A stretch of DNA of 64,000 bases from Parabacteroides sp. (GTDB taxonomy: Bacteria > Bacteroidota > Bacteroidia > Bacteroidales > Tannerellaceae). The translations under genes and the position numbers were made by a program. The notes beneath the pieces were generated by a model. The model searched no databases, was not told the origin of the DNA, and worked only from the letters and a program-made list of their open reading frames with translations. The stretch is from the NCBI GenBank assembly GCA_019417325.1, contig DXVO01000034.1:186001-250000 (forward strand), in the 5' to 3' direction. This document shows, one piece after another, positions 15,136 to 24,942 of the stretch; the first letter of the stretch is position 1, and each line of letters begins with the position of its first letter.

Positions 15136-17277
15136 TTACTTAACCAATTTCAATTCATTAATTAAACGAGGACATTTACCCCATTTGTCAATCATATAAA
15201 GTACATAACGGATATCTACGCTGATGGTACGCTGCAAATCCGGTTCGAAGGCAATATCACCACTCATCGCTTCCCAGTTTCCGTCGAAAGCAAGACCGAT
15301 AAGGCGGGCATTCTTATCGAATACCGGGCTACCGGAGTTACCGCCGGTAATATCATTGTTGGATAAGAAGCAAAGCTGCAAGTCGCCTTTTTCGTTGGCA
15401 TACTGTCCGAAATCTTTACTACGGAGCAATTCAAGGATTTCCGGTTGTACCCAGAACTCATCGCTTTCGGGATTTTCTTTCTCAAAGACTCCTTTTTGTG
15501 TCGTATAATAATCGTACCATGCTGCATCATAAGGACGGTAACCGCCTACAGAACCGTAGCTCAGACGCATGGTGAAGTTTGCATCGGAAGCCAACGCTTT
15601 TTCAGGATACATTTCCTTCAAACCGGCAAAATACAGACGTTCGCCTTTTTCAATATCGTAGTAAGCATCCCCTGTCATCTGTTGCAGTTCGAAGATTGAA
15701 ATCAGGGCGGACAGGCTTAATTCGGCTGCCGGGTCTTTTTTCAGCTTCGCATACAATTTCGGGTCTTTCAGCATCTTGGCAACGTTATCGTAGGAAAGGA
15801 CGCCTGTCTTCTTGAATACATCAGCGGCATATTTATCATAATCACCTTTGTATTTCTTGTCTACTTTTGCGTAGATGTCCGGCAAATGCTCGGCAGGAAC
15901 ACGTTCTTTTACGACTTTCATCATGGCTGCCAACACTTTCTGGTCGAGAGTCGGTTCATAGTCTTTGTAGAAGTCTTTCAGCGGGCCTTCCAGGAATTCA
16001 TCGATTTCTTCAGGTTTGGAGCCTTTCACATCTACGCTCTGTATCATACGTGCCAAGCGAACGATTTCCGCTCCGCTCATAAAGGCTTCGCCCAGATAAG
16101 TAGCGATTTTTCTGTATTCGTTGGTCGAGGTATAGCCTTTTTCAAGCAGGCCTAACACTTCACCGTATTTTTCCTGACGTGCCGGGTTTTGTGCCACCCA
16201 GGCAGCGAAGTCGGCTTCTTCCTTGCGTTTGCGGTCTACCACATCCAGATTGGCAAGCCCTTTGTTCATACCGATGGAGTTCTTCCAGTAATTGGAACTG
16301 CCTGCATATTTAGAGGCATATTTGATACGAACCGCATCGCTGGCAAGCATGGCGTCTTTCCAGATAGCCTGTTTGATGCCGCGCACTTCGATACGAGGCT
16401 TGTTGCTATCCTCGATACGTTGCTGCACACCCCATGAACACAAATAGCGATCTGTGCTTCCCGGGAAACCGATTGTCATAGCGTAATCTTTATCCTTATA
16501 GCCCTGCAAAGAAACTTCCGCTACATATTTAGGAGTATAGGGCTTGTTATCCTTGCTGTATTCGGCAGGCTGGTTGTTTGCATCGGCATAGACACGGAAT
16601 ACGGAAAAGTCTCCCGTATGACGCGGCCACATCCAGTTGTCGGTATCGCCGCCGAACTTACCTACAGAACTGGGCGGGGCAAATACCATACGGACATCCC
16701 TGAATACATCATAAACGACCAGGAAGTATTTATTATTGTTGTAGAACGGGATGACATCGGCTGCACGGAATTCGTTGTTTCCGATGGAATCGGCAATGAC
16801 GCGTCCGATAGAATCGGCTGCTGCCAGGCGTTTATGTTCTTCTTTAATGGAACCTATTTCCGAGTTGATACGGTCACTTACATCTACCGTTTCGCGAAGA
16901 TAGCGGACTTTCAACCCCGGAACGGGAAGTTCCTCTTCTTTTGTCTGGGAAACGAAACCATTCTTCAAATAGTCGTGTTCCACACTACTCAATTGCTGGA
17001 TAGAACCGAAGCCACAGTGGTGGTTGGTAAAGATTAAACCTTCATTGGAGACGGTAATACCTGTACATCCGCCGCCGAATATAACCACGGCATTCGCCAC
17101 ACAAGGGTCTGTTTCACTGTAGAGTTGCTCGTAGGAAGGGGTAAATCCCAGTTCTTTCATCCTTTCGAGATTCTGTTTGTTTAATTCCTTCAGCACCCAC
17201 ATGCCCTCATCGGCATGAACTTGTCCGACAGCTATCAAGCATAGCGCAACTGCCCACAACCTTTTCTTTAAATTCAT
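15136..17277 (-). CDS. S46 family dipeptidyl-peptidase (DPP7-like)
   Basis: A 713-residue exported serine peptidase, the usual length for the family (about 700-720). Signal peptide MNLKKRLWAVALCLIAVGQVHA. Catalytic histidine in TNHHCGF near residues 86-87; nucleophile S648 in GNSGSPV. The residue 18 positions after the serine is Gly (in AFDGNWE); in Porphyromonas enzymes this position is Gly in DPP7 (hydrophobic P1) and Arg in DPP11 (acidic P1), so DPP7-like specificity is inferred. It releases N-terminal dipeptides from oligopeptides in the periplasm. A longer frame to 17340 would start inside the DUF389 gene and hide the signal peptide, so the start at 17277 is used, 11 bases after the DUF389 stop. 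Confidence 0.95.
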   Translation of the reverse strand: MNLKKRLWAVALCLIAVGQVHADEGMWVLKELNKQNLERMKELGFTPSYEQLYSETDPCVANAVVIFGGGCTGITVSNEGLIFTNHHCGFGSIQQLSSVEHDYLKNGFVSQTKEEELPVPGLKVRYLRETVDVSDRINSEIGSIKEEHKRLAAADSIGRVIADSIGNNEFRAADVIPFYNNNKYFLVVYDVFRDVRMVFAPPSSVGKFGGDTDNWMWPRHTGDFSVFRVYADANNQPAEYSKDNKPYTPKYVAEVSLQGYKDKDYAMTIGFPGSTDRYLCSWGVQQRIEDSNKPRIEVRGIKQAIWKDAMLASDAVRIKYASKYAGSSNYWKNSIGMNKGLANLDVVDRKRKEEADFAAWVAQNPARQEKYGEVLGLLEKGYTSTNEYRKIATYLGEAFMSGAEIVRLARMIQSVDVKGSKPEEIDEFLEGPLKDFYKDYEPTLDQKVLAAMMKVVKERVPAEHLPDIYAKVDKKYKGDYDKYAADVFKKTGVLSYDNVAKMLKDPKLYAKLKKDPAAELSLSALISIFELQQMTGDAYYDIEKGERLYFAGLKEMYPEKALASDANFTMRLSYGSVGGYRPYDAAWYDYYTTQKGVFEKENPESDEFWVQPEILELLRSKDFGQYANEKGDLQLCFLSNNDITGGNSGSPVFDKNARLIGLAFDGNWEAMSGDIAFEPDLQRTISVDIRYVLYMIDKWGKCPRLINELKLVK

Positions 17278-17288
17278 TCTTTCTCTGA

Positions 17289-18644
17289 TTATTCTATTAT
17301 TAACTTGATACTCTTTGTTTCTATACGGGCAGCCAGCCATTCTTTGATTTTCTTCTGCTCCGTTTCATGCACTTTCGTTTTACTCTTTAAATAGACTAAC
17401 ATCACCATGTCCGGTTTAATGCTGTCGGTACTCATTAAATAAGTCCGGGATAAAGAAGCCTCTTGCACGAAGGGGAAAAGGACTTTTATTTCCGGTATCA
17501 GTTCTGTGGTCAGGCGGTCATAGCCCTGATAAATATCCAGGTTCCTTTTCAGGGAATCTATCTGGATGGCCTGGTTACGCAAAACTTCCTCGCTGTTTTT
17601 ATACAGGTCTTTCATCAACAGGCTTTTCAGCTCATTAATATCGGTTTCCTGACCGAATCCTTGCTGTACGACCAAGGAGACATCTTTCAATCCGTATTTA
17701 GGCAACTTGACGCGGGCATTATCAATCATTGTTTCGGGCACATTCTCCCCTATCAGTACAACCCGTATTTCCCTTTTATCGCTGGTATCGGTTATCACCT
17801 TATTCAATACCTGCGTATTCGGGAAGTTAAGTTCTTCCACCACAAAATGGGAGGCACGCGTATTAAAATAGCTGCTTCGTATCAAGTTATAACTTAAAAA
17901 GATACTGGGTACTATCGTGAAGAATACAATTATACCGACATACCGGCTTACAATCTTTTCCCTTTGTTTATCCAAGAATACCTTCTTCGGATATTTCAAC
18001 ACACGAACCACCAGATAGGTAGCCAGACTGATAAACACGGAATTGATAAAGAAAAGGTAAAGCGCTCCGAAGAAATAATACATATTCCCGCTTGCCAAAC
18101 CGAAACCTGCCGTACAAAGAGGAGGCATCAATGCGGTAGCGATTGCCACACCCGGAATAACGTTTCCCTTGCTCTTTGTCGAACTGGCTACAATTCCCGC
18201 CAATCCGCCGAAGAATGCAATTAATACATCATATACCGTAGGCTGTGTACGGGCAAGAAGTTCGCTCTGTGCCTCACTGATGGGAGAAATCAAAAAGAAA
18301 AGAGTGGAAGTAATAATGCTGAAAACGGTTGCGGTTGCGAAATTACGGAAGGACCGCTTAATCAAATCAAAATCAAATATTCCCAGCCCCAGACCGAAGC
18401 CCATAATCGGTCCCATCAAAGGAGAAATAAGCATGGCACCGATAATCACCGCGGTCGAATTGGTATTCAATCCCAGAGAAGCAACAAACGTTGCAAAAAT
18501 GAGAACCCAAAGGTTCGTACCTTTAAATTCAATCCCTTTCTTTATGGATTCGATCGTTTCAAGTTCATCTTCTTTCTCTTGGCGAACATCAAAATTACGA
18601 ACGAAGAAATCTTTGATTTGCCTGTGCAGCAACCCGTTTTCCAT
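17289..18644 (-). CDS. DUF389 family integral membrane protein
   Basis: A 451-residue protein with about six hydrophobic helices in the first 240 residues and the hallmark stretches TAVIIGAMLISPLMGPIMGF and VAIATALMPPLCTAGFGLA of DUF389 (TIGR00341-like). After the helices follows a ~200-residue soluble C-terminal region without a recognised motif. The function is unknown; a transport role is usually assumed. It is co-directional with the S46 peptidase 11 bases downstream and has its own promoter in the divergent region shared with the histidine kinase. Confidence 0.92.
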   Translation of the reverse strand: MENGLLHRQIKDFFVRNFDVRQEKEDELETIESIKKGIEFKGTNLWVLIFATFVASLGLNTNSTAVIIGAMLISPLMGPIMGFGLGLGIFDFDLIKRSFRNFATATVFSIITSTLFFLISPISEAQSELLARTQPTVYDVLIAFFGGLAGIVASSTKSKGNVIPGVAIATALMPPLCTAGFGLASGNMYYFFGALYLFFINSVFISLATYLVVRVLKYPKKVFLDKQREKIVSRYVGIIVFFTIVPSIFLSYNLIRSSYFNTRASHFVVEELNFPNTQVLNKVITDTSDKREIRVVLIGENVPETMIDNARVKLPKYGLKDVSLVVQQGFGQETDINELKSLLMKDLYKNSEEVLRNQAIQIDSLKRNLDIYQGYDRLTTELIPEIKVLFPFVQEASLSRTYLMSTDSIKPDMVMLVYLKSKTKVHETEQKKIKEWLAARIETKSIKLIIE

Positions 18645-18707
18645 CTTAACTTCTCTATTTAATAATACCTGTTTCTAAGGCTTTACGCATCCATTGTCTA
18701 AACTGCA

Positions 18708-18715
18708 CAAAGATA
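18708..18715 (-). promoter_or_regulatory. -7 promoter box for DUF389/S46 operon
   Basis: On the minus strand the sequence reads TATCTTTG, a match to TAnnTTTG, 64 bases before the DUF389 ATG. No clear -33 box is seen at 19-21 bases. Confidence 0.5.
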
Positions 18716-18794
18716 GAAATAGTATTGCGAAATAAAAAATAAGAAGAGTCAATGAAATATCCTCGAGACAACTCTCTTCATCATTGAAATTCAC

Positions 18795-18802
18795 TATCTT
18801 TG
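18795..18802 (+). promoter_or_regulatory. -7 promoter box for the TPR-histidine kinase
   Basis: TATCTTTG matches TAnnTTTG and lies 32 bases before the ATG at 18835. It is identical to, and divergent from, the box serving DUF389. Confidence 0.55.
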
Positions 18803-18834
18803 CTCAATTTCAAACTCAACCGTTGTAAAAAATT

Positions 18835-20916
18835 ATGAATAACAAAAATAGCTACTTTATCATATTTGCAATTTTCTTACTGCTTTCTTTTGCCGTTATT
18901 GCCAATGCAACTACAAAAGATTCCCTCCAAATTGCATTAAAAGCAGCTACTTCCATCTCCACCAAATTGGAGACATTAACAAACCTGATGGACCTGTCCC
19001 GGCAGGAAGAACAAATAGATTACGCCAAACAACTATACCACGAAGCATTAAAACAAAACAACGATTATTATAAAGAAGCGGCTTTAACCGAAATCCTGCG
19101 ATATTATGTAAACAAAGATATTAAAGATAGCGCCAACGTTTACCTCAGCAAAGCAGAACAGGACTTAAAAGGAAAAAATAGGGATTTCCTTATTACCTAT
19201 ATGAAAACAATCATGGACACCCGCGTAATGTATTACACACAGGGAGAAGACAGGAAACGTATTATTGAAAACTACCGGATTAAACTGGAAACCGAGAAGA
19301 ATTTATCCGTTCTCGAAAAAATGTCTATCAATTACCTGCTCGGTATGGTCTATACCAATTATGTAGAGCCGGGAAAAGAAAAAGAATACTATGAAAAATC
19401 CTGCCGGTTCTTTAATAACCTGATAACTTTATCAGATAATATCCCACTGGAATATTCTTACCTGTTCCGTTTAAATCCGTTCAATATCCTTTCCCTAATG
19501 AGTCCCGATACAAAAACACAGACTGAATATGCACTCCGGTACTTAAATATGCAAAAAGAATATGCCGCTACAAAAGAGATGAAAAAACGTCCCTACGTTA
19601 CCAAAAGACATTTACTGAATGCATATTCCGTATTGGCACTTTCAGCTCCGGTGCTGGGTTCGGATATCGCAACCTCCTACTATCGCACATTTATGGACCT
19701 GAATAAAAATTATCCGGAAGATGCAGCTTTCTCCAAAGAATACGACCGCTATTTCACTTCACTCAACTATTATAAGTCCATACGTAAATTCAAGGAGGCG
19801 GCAGATTATTGCGATTCTGTGATTTATTACTTCCGCAATAATGACCTGAATCATGACCTTACGGATAATATAGTCATCACCCTGAAAGAGAAAACAGACT
19901 TCCTGGATAGTGTCCAAATGTATAAAGAAGCACTTTATACCCATAAAGAGTATGCCGCTCTATTAGATTCTGTCCGTCTCAAGAATATGGAAAACCGGGT
20001 GGAAGATCTTGAAATTAAAAAAAATGTAGACGAATTGGTTATCGAGAAAAAAGCTTTGGAGCTGGATTTACATAAAAGCCGTGCACAACTATATCTCTTT
20101 CTGGCGTTGTTTATTCTTGCCGTTTGTGCAGCTATCTATGTATTCTTCCGTCTCGACAAAATCAAAAATCTCTATAAAAAGCTACAGGAATCGAACCGAC
20201 AGGTCTTAATAGCCAGTGAAAAAGCACAGGAAAGTGAACGGATGAAGAATGCCTTTATCAAAAATATATGCCATGAAGTCCGCACGCCATTAAATGCAAT
20301 CAACGGATTTGCGGAATTAATTACAAACGAAGACCTGGATAATGAAGAAAAGCAGGAATTCAGTAAGATTATAAATACAAACTGTACGCTTATCACTTCC
20401 ATGATGAATGATATCCTGATAATAGCCCGGCTGGATAGCAGTAGCGAAGAGCTTCCTCTCGAACCGGCTCATATCGGACAACTCTGCCGCCACGAAATGG
20501 ACCAGTTGATGCTTATACAGAAAAAAGAAGGTATCACCTATAAGTTGGAAGGAGACGAGAACCTGGATTTGATTTACACAAACCCGACTTATTTCAACCA
20601 GATTATCTCGCATTTATTGGACAATGCCAATAAATTCACCGAACAGGGAGAGATAACTTTAGCTTATTATCCGGATGAGAATAAAAATTTTATGCATATA
20701 ACCGTAACAGATACAGGCTGCGGTATCCCGGCAGAAAAAGCAGAATGGATATTCGATCGTTTTACCAAAAATGATGATTTCAGCCAGGGAACCGGATTGG
20801 GACTTTACCTCTGCCGCATTATTGCCGAACGTTTAAACGGAACTATTTTTGTAGATACAAAATATACCGCCGGAGCACGTTTCGTGCTGACTCTTCCTAT
20901 TCTGGCTTCCGCATAA
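18835..20916 (+). CDS. TPR-containing sensor histidine kinase (orphan)
   Basis: A 693-residue kinase. Signal/anchor helix at 7-25, then a periplasmic helical-repeat region to ~400 (TPR-like), a coiled coil near 385-415, and a membrane helix at about 419-439. Then come a HisKA domain with H480 in NICHEVRTPLNAINGF and a HATPase_c domain (N-box LLDNANKFTEQGE, G1 DTGCGIP, G2 GTGLGLYL). There is no receiver domain and no response regulator next to it, so its partner is encoded elsewhere. This TPR-kinase layout is common in Bacteroidales. The convergent flippase gene ends 2 bases after its stop. Confidence 0.93.
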   Translation: MNNKNSYFIIFAIFLLLSFAVIANATTKDSLQIALKAATSISTKLETLTNLMDLSRQEEQIDYAKQLYHEALKQNNDYYKEAALTEILRYYVNKDIKDSANVYLSKAEQDLKGKNRDFLITYMKTIMDTRVMYYTQGEDRKRIIENYRIKLETEKNLSVLEKMSINYLLGMVYTNYVEPGKEKEYYEKSCRFFNNLITLSDNIPLEYSYLFRLNPFNILSLMSPDTKTQTEYALRYLNMQKEYAATKEMKKRPYVTKRHLLNAYSVLALSAPVLGSDIATSYYRTFMDLNKNYPEDAAFSKEYDRYFTSLNYYKSIRKFKEAADYCDSVIYYFRNNDLNHDLTDNIVITLKEKTDFLDSVQMYKEALYTHKEYAALLDSVRLKNMENRVEDLEIKKNVDELVIEKKALELDLHKSRAQLYLFLALFILAVCAAIYVFFRLDKIKNLYKKLQESNRQVLIASEKAQESERMKNAFIKNICHEVRTPLNAINGFAELITNEDLDNEEKQEFSKIINTNCTLITSMMNDILIIARLDSSSEELPLEPAHIGQLCRHEMDQLMLIQKKEGITYKLEGDENLDLIYTNPTYFNQIISHLLDNANKFTEQGEITLAYYPDENKNFMHITVTDTGCGIPAEKAEWIFDRFTKNDDFSQGTGLGLYLCRIIAERLNGTIFVDTKYTAGARFVLTLPILASA

Positions 20917-20918
20917 GT

Positions 20919-22421
20919 TCAGGACTTCCTGAACTTTTTCCCGATATAAGGCAATTCGCTTAACGGTAAATCTTTCCGGATAACGATACCTACGAATATG
21001 ATCAGAAGGACTGTACGATAAGATAATCTCAGGACTTCGGATTCTATATCCGGAAGTATTCCCGCAAAATAAAATAACACGGCCAAAACGCCATAGAACA
21101 AGGCTGACTTTATATCGTATTGTATCGGGAACTTCTTTTGTCCGATAACATAAGACAATATCATCATTAACAGATTGCTTGCAAAAGAAGCCCAGGCGCA
21201 TGCCATATAACCGTAAACCGGAGCCAATAAGACGATAATCAGAATGGTTACCACGCATCCTATTGTAGAGAAATAAGCCCCCCACTGTGTCTGGTCTATT
21301 AGCTTATACCAGAAAGACAGATTAAAATAAATCCCGAAAAAGAATTCACCCATCATCACAATCGGCACAACACGGAGTCCCGGATAATATTCTGCAGCCA
21401 CGAAATATTTTATAATATCGAGATAAAACATTACCCCCAGAAATATTAACAGGGAAAAGATTATAAAGTATTTCATTGCTTCCGAATACGCTCTTGTATT
21501 ATCCTCACTCTTGTTTTTGGCAAAAATAAACGGTTCGTAAGCGTAACGGAAAGCCTGTATGAACATCACCATCACAACTGCGACCTTGAAACAGGCACCA
21601 TAAATACCCAACTGGGTGGTTGCATAATCCTTATCATCAAACAAAAACGGGAATACGATTTTATCTGCCGTCTGGTTAAAGATACCGGCAAGTCCCAATA
21701 TCAAAATGGGAAAAGAGTATTTCAACATTTGCTTGAGAAGTACAAAGCTGGCTTTCTCACGAAGTCCCGGAATCATATCAGGAATTAACAGCAGGAAAGT
21801 TACCGCCGTTGTAATGACATTGGCGATAAAAATATAACCGACCTGATAACCTGGGACATAGAACCAGCTAATCAAGCCCGGAACATGTTCGTACAGCCAG
21901 GGAGATACGACCAGGAAGAATACGACAAGTATAATATTAAGGAATATATTCAACAGCTTAATCGAAGCAAAACGAACGGCTTTTCCCTGATATCTCAGAA
22001 ATGCAAAAGGAATACAACAAAATGCGTCTACTGCCACAATCCCTGCCATCATTCCGATATACTCCGGATGAGAGCTATAGTCTATCAGAGAACTGATAGG
22101 CTTCAAGGCACTAAACACCAGAACCATAAACATGACAGATGAAAAAGCAAGGCTAAACAGCGTCGTAGCATATACCCGCATAGGAACGGTTATCTCCTTT
22201 TTATTCATAAAACGGAAGAATCCGGTTTCCATTCCATAGGTCAGAATCACCATCAATAAAGCGGTCCAGGCATATAAATTCGTTACAATACCAAAGTCAC
22301 TTTCTGTTGCCAGCACACGTGTATACAGCGGCACCAACATCCAGTTCAGGAATTTCCCGATAATACTGCTGAGACCGTAAATTGCGGTCTCACCTGCGAG
22401 CCGCTTCATTCCTCCTGCCAT
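20919..22421 (-). CDS. Wzx-like oligosaccharide/polysaccharide flippase
   Basis: A ~500-residue membrane protein with 12-14 predicted helices. Its N-terminal pattern GETAIYGLSSIIGKFLNWMLVPLYTRVL is typical of the polysaccharide-synthesis (PST)/MATE-like flippases that move lipid-linked oligosaccharides across the inner membrane. It follows ruvB by 5 bases on the same strand, yet no glycosyltransferase cluster lies nearby, so it may serve a distant pathway. An in-frame TTG three codons upstream overlaps the ruvB stop; the ATG at 22421 is preferred. The C-terminus ends with the gene abutting the kinase gene on the other strand. Confidence 0.9.
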   Translation of the reverse strand: MAGGMKRLAGETAIYGLSSIIGKFLNWMLVPLYTRVLATESDFGIVTNLYAWTALLMVILTYGMETGFFRFMNKKEITVPMRVYATTLFSLAFSSVMFMVLVFSALKPISSLIDYSSHPEYIGMMAGIVAVDAFCCIPFAFLRYQGKAVRFASIKLLNIFLNIILVVFFLVVSPWLYEHVPGLISWFYVPGYQVGYIFIANVITTAVTFLLLIPDMIPGLREKASFVLLKQMLKYSFPILILGLAGIFNQTADKIVFPFLFDDKDYATTQLGIYGACFKVAVVMVMFIQAFRYAYEPFIFAKNKSEDNTRAYSEAMKYFIIFSLLIFLGVMFYLDIIKYFVAAEYYPGLRVVPIVMMGEFFFGIYFNLSFWYKLIDQTQWGAYFSTIGCVVTILIIVLLAPVYGYMACAWASFASNLLMMILSYVIGQKKFPIQYDIKSALFYGVLAVLFYFAGILPDIESEVLRLSYRTVLLIIFVGIVIRKDLPLSELPYIGKKFRKS

Positions 22422-22426
22422 AATTT

Positions 22427-23455
22427 TCAATCAAATAAAAAACCTTGTTCACTTCCTTTTTGACGCCCGAGATGTGTATAAGCCAATTCCGTCACTTCTC
22501 GTCCGCGGGGGGTACGTTTGATAAAGCCTTCTTTTATAAGGAAAGGCTCATAAACTTCTTCCAGTGTTCCGGGGTCTTCCCCCAAAGCCGTAGCAATGGT
22601 AGTAAGTCCGACAGGACCACCGTTAAACTTATCTATAATCGTTGTCAGTAATTTATTATCAATCTGATCCAGACCATACTGGTCAATATTCAATGCCTCC
22701 AAAGCATAACATGCTATCGCTTTATCTATATCGCCGGAACCTTTTACCTGGGCAAAGTCGCGGACACGCCGTAACAAGGCATTGGCAATACGCGGAGTCC
22801 CACGGCTACGTGAAGCGATTTCACGGGCGGCACTCAATTCACATTTCACATTTAAAATATCAGCACTGCGGAGAACGATTTTAGTTAACGTTTCCATCTC
22901 GTAATATTCCAGATGCAGATTAATGCCGAAACGTGCACGAAGAGGACTTGTCAGCAACCCACTACGGGTTGTTGCTCCCACCAAAGTGAAAGGAGCCAGA
23001 TCTATCTGGATGGAACGGGCACTCGGCCCTTTATCAATCATGATATCAATCCGGTAATCTTCCATGGCGGAATAGAGATATTCCTCGACAATCGGGCTCA
23101 GACGGTGGATTTCATCGATAAACAGCACATCATTTTTTTCCAGCGAGGTCAATACACCTGCCAAATCTCCGGGTTTATCAAGAACCGGTCCGGAGGTCAC
23201 CTTAAATCCCACGCTCAACTCATTTGCTATAATATTCGACAAGGTAGTTTTACCTAATCCGGGAGGCCCGTGCAACAAAACATGGTCCAATGCCTCTTTA
23301 CGCATCCGGGCTGCCATAACGAACACTTTCAGGTTCTCTACGACCTTTGCCTGTCCGCTAAAATCCCGGAAAGAAAGAGGACGTAAAGCATTTTCATACT
23401 CCCGTTCGCTTTCAGGTATCTTTGCATCTCTTATATCGAAATCGTCTTCCATCAT
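22427..23455 (-). CDS. ruvB: Holliday junction branch-migration helicase RuvB
   Basis: An AAA+ motor that drives Holliday-junction branch migration with RuvA. Visible: RPLSFRDFSGQ, Walker A HGPPGLGKTT, Walker B FIDEIHRL, sensor GATTRSGLL with the arginine finger in ARFG, and the C-terminal winged helix (RTPRGREVTELAY). It is about 342 residues, standard for the family. An ATG four codons earlier (23467) is possible, but the probable -7 box at 23475-23482 would put the transcript start at or next to it, so the ATG at 23455 (or 23452) is favoured. The flippase gene follows directly. Confidence 0.96.
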   Translation of the reverse strand: MMEDDFDIRDAKIPESEREYENALRPLSFRDFSGQAKVVENLKVFVMAARMRKEALDHVLLHGPPGLGKTTLSNIIANELSVGFKVTSGPVLDKPGDLAGVLTSLEKNDVLFIDEIHRLSPIVEEYLYSAMEDYRIDIMIDKGPSARSIQIDLAPFTLVGATTRSGLLTSPLRARFGINLHLEYYEMETLTKIVLRSADILNVKCELSAAREIASRSRGTPRIANALLRRVRDFAQVKGSGDIDKAIACYALEALNIDQYGLDQIDNKLLTTIIDKFNGGPVGLTTIATALGEDPGTLEEVYEPFLIKEGFIKRTPRGREVTELAYTHLGRQKGSEQGFLFD

Positions 23456-23474
23456 ATTTTTTTGCATTGACTTG

Positions 23475-23482
23475 CAAACTTA
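23475..23482 (-). promoter_or_regulatory. -7 promoter box for ruvB
   Basis: Minus-strand TAAGTTTG matches TAnnTTTG. It lies 8-20 bases before the candidate ruvB starts, which helps choose the downstream ATG. Confidence 0.5.
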
Positions 23483-23590
23483 CATAAAATACCCTGTACT
23501 TTATATCTGCTAAATAAAAAAGAAGCCCTTTTCCTTTTCATTCCCTCTCTCCCATCTTAAAAAAGCAGATTTTATCATATGTATATTTCT

Positions 23591-23685
23591 CTAAACCATA
23601 AAAATACAATTTTCTTGCCAGTATTTGTATTTTTTTTGTATATATGGCTTAGTTTATAAAATAATTAATTATATTTGCGACATAT
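23591..23685 (+). promoter_or_regulatory. PUL promoter with nested inverted repeats
   Basis: Within the ~350-base gap before the DUF4434 gene, CTAAACCATA (23591-23600) is inverted with one mismatch at 23643-23652, and AAAATACAA (from 23601) is inverted as TTGTATTTT (23625-23633). Just downstream, 23669-23685 reads TTATATTTGCGACATAT. This contains a TATATTTG -7 box (23670-23677) and is identical over 17 bases to the epimerase promoter at 38531-38547. The inverted repeats are plausible operator sites, perhaps for the ROK repressor encoded at 37124. The leader to the ATG is about 130 bases. Confidence 0.6.
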
Positions 23686-23814
23686 AATATACAAGGATAA
23701 TAATCAACTCCTGTAGATATTATAGTATTTAAAAAATATTGTTAGCTTTAAAATAGAAATCCAATATCCATAACTATACAGAATACCAATTATTTAGGGT
23801 TACCTGTAAGTGCA

Positions 23815-24936
23815 ATGGATACAAAAAAAGAGAATATGACAAAGATCAATCGTCGATTTTTTTTGAAGAAAGCTGCTTTAACAAGCTCCACCGTATTAGC
23901 AGCACCATCAATTATCAGTGCATCAAATTCCGGAATACCTGATGATGCATCCGAGACAATGGACAAAAATGCAGGAAACTTAATTATACCAAAGAATAAC
24001 GGATTAAAAATTACCGGAACATTTCTGGATGAAATATCACACGACATACCTCACCAGAATTGGGGAGTAAAGGAATGGGACCGGGATTTCCGCCACATGA
24101 AAAATATCGGTATCGACACTGTTATCATGATACGGTCGGGATACCGGAAATTCATCACCTACCCTTCCGAATACTTATTAAAGAAAGGATGCTACATGCC
24201 ATCCGTTGATTTACTGGACATGTATCTCCGCCTGGCTGATAAATATAATATGAAATTCTACTTCGGCCTGTATGATTCCGGCTATTATTGGGATACAGGA
24301 GATATGCGTCATGAAGTGGAAGATAATAAATACGTAATAGATGAAGTCTGGAAAAAATACGGACAGCATCATAAAAGCTTTGGCGGATGGTATATCAGTG
24401 GAGAAATCAGCCGGGCAACGAAAGGGGCTATCAGTGCGTTCCACTCTATAGGTAAACAATGCAAAGATGTATCCGGAGGATTGCCTACATTTATTTCTCC
24501 ATGGATTGACGGAAAAAAAGCGGTTGCCGCCAGTGGCTCTACACTGACAAAAGAAGATGCGGTTTCTATCCAGCAACATGAAAAAGAATGGGACGAGATT
24601 TTTGACGGTATCCATGATGTAGTAGATGCCTGTGCTTTTCAGGACGGACATATCGATTATGATGAGTTAGATGCTTTTTTCACGGTTAATAAAAAACTGG
24701 CTGATAAATACGGGATGAAATGCTGGACAAATGCAGAAACATTCGACCGTGACATGCCCATCAAATTCCTGCCTATTAAATTCGATAAACTCAGAATGAA
24801 ACTTGAAGCTGCCAAACGGGCCGGCTATGATAAAGCCATCACATTCGAATTTTCTCATTTCATGAGTCCACAATCTGCTTATCTACAGGCAGGAAACTTA
24901 TATAACAGATATAAAGAATATTTTGATATTAAATAA
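23815..24936 (+). CDS. DUF4434 domain protein (putative glycoside hydrolase), exported
   Basis: A 373-residue protein with a twin-arginine-like signal (NRRFFLKKAALTSSTVLAAP). The mature part fits DUF4434, a TIM-barrel family thought to contain glycosidases: GTFLDEISHDIPHQNWG, HMKNIGIDTVIMIRSGYRK, FGGWYISGEIS and CWTNAETFD. The glutamates in YISGEI and NAETF stand where clan GH-A-like barrels carry catalytic residues, which is an inference. The gene opens the PUL and ends 6 bases before the sugar porter. A second ATG seven codons in (23836) is an alternative start. Substrate unknown. Confidence 0.82.
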   Translation: MDTKKENMTKINRRFFLKKAALTSSTVLAAPSIISASNSGIPDDASETMDKNAGNLIIPKNNGLKITGTFLDEISHDIPHQNWGVKEWDRDFRHMKNIGIDTVIMIRSGYRKFITYPSEYLLKKGCYMPSVDLLDMYLRLADKYNMKFYFGLYDSGYYWDTGDMRHEVEDNKYVIDEVWKKYGQHHKSFGGWYISGEISRATKGAISAFHSIGKQCKDVSGGLPTFISPWIDGKKAVAASGSTLTKEDAVSIQQHEKEWDEIFDGIHDVVDACAFQDGHIDYDELDAFFTVNKKLADKYGMKCWTNAETFDRDMPIKFLPIKFDKLRMKLEAAKRAGYDKAITFEFSHFMSPQSAYLQAGNLYNRYKEYFDIK

Positions 24937-24942
24937 AGTTCA

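Noticed and set aside
15136..17277. DPP11 assignment for the S46 peptidase
   Set aside because: The specificity position after the catalytic serine is Gly (FDGNWE), not Arg, which favours DPP7-like specificity.
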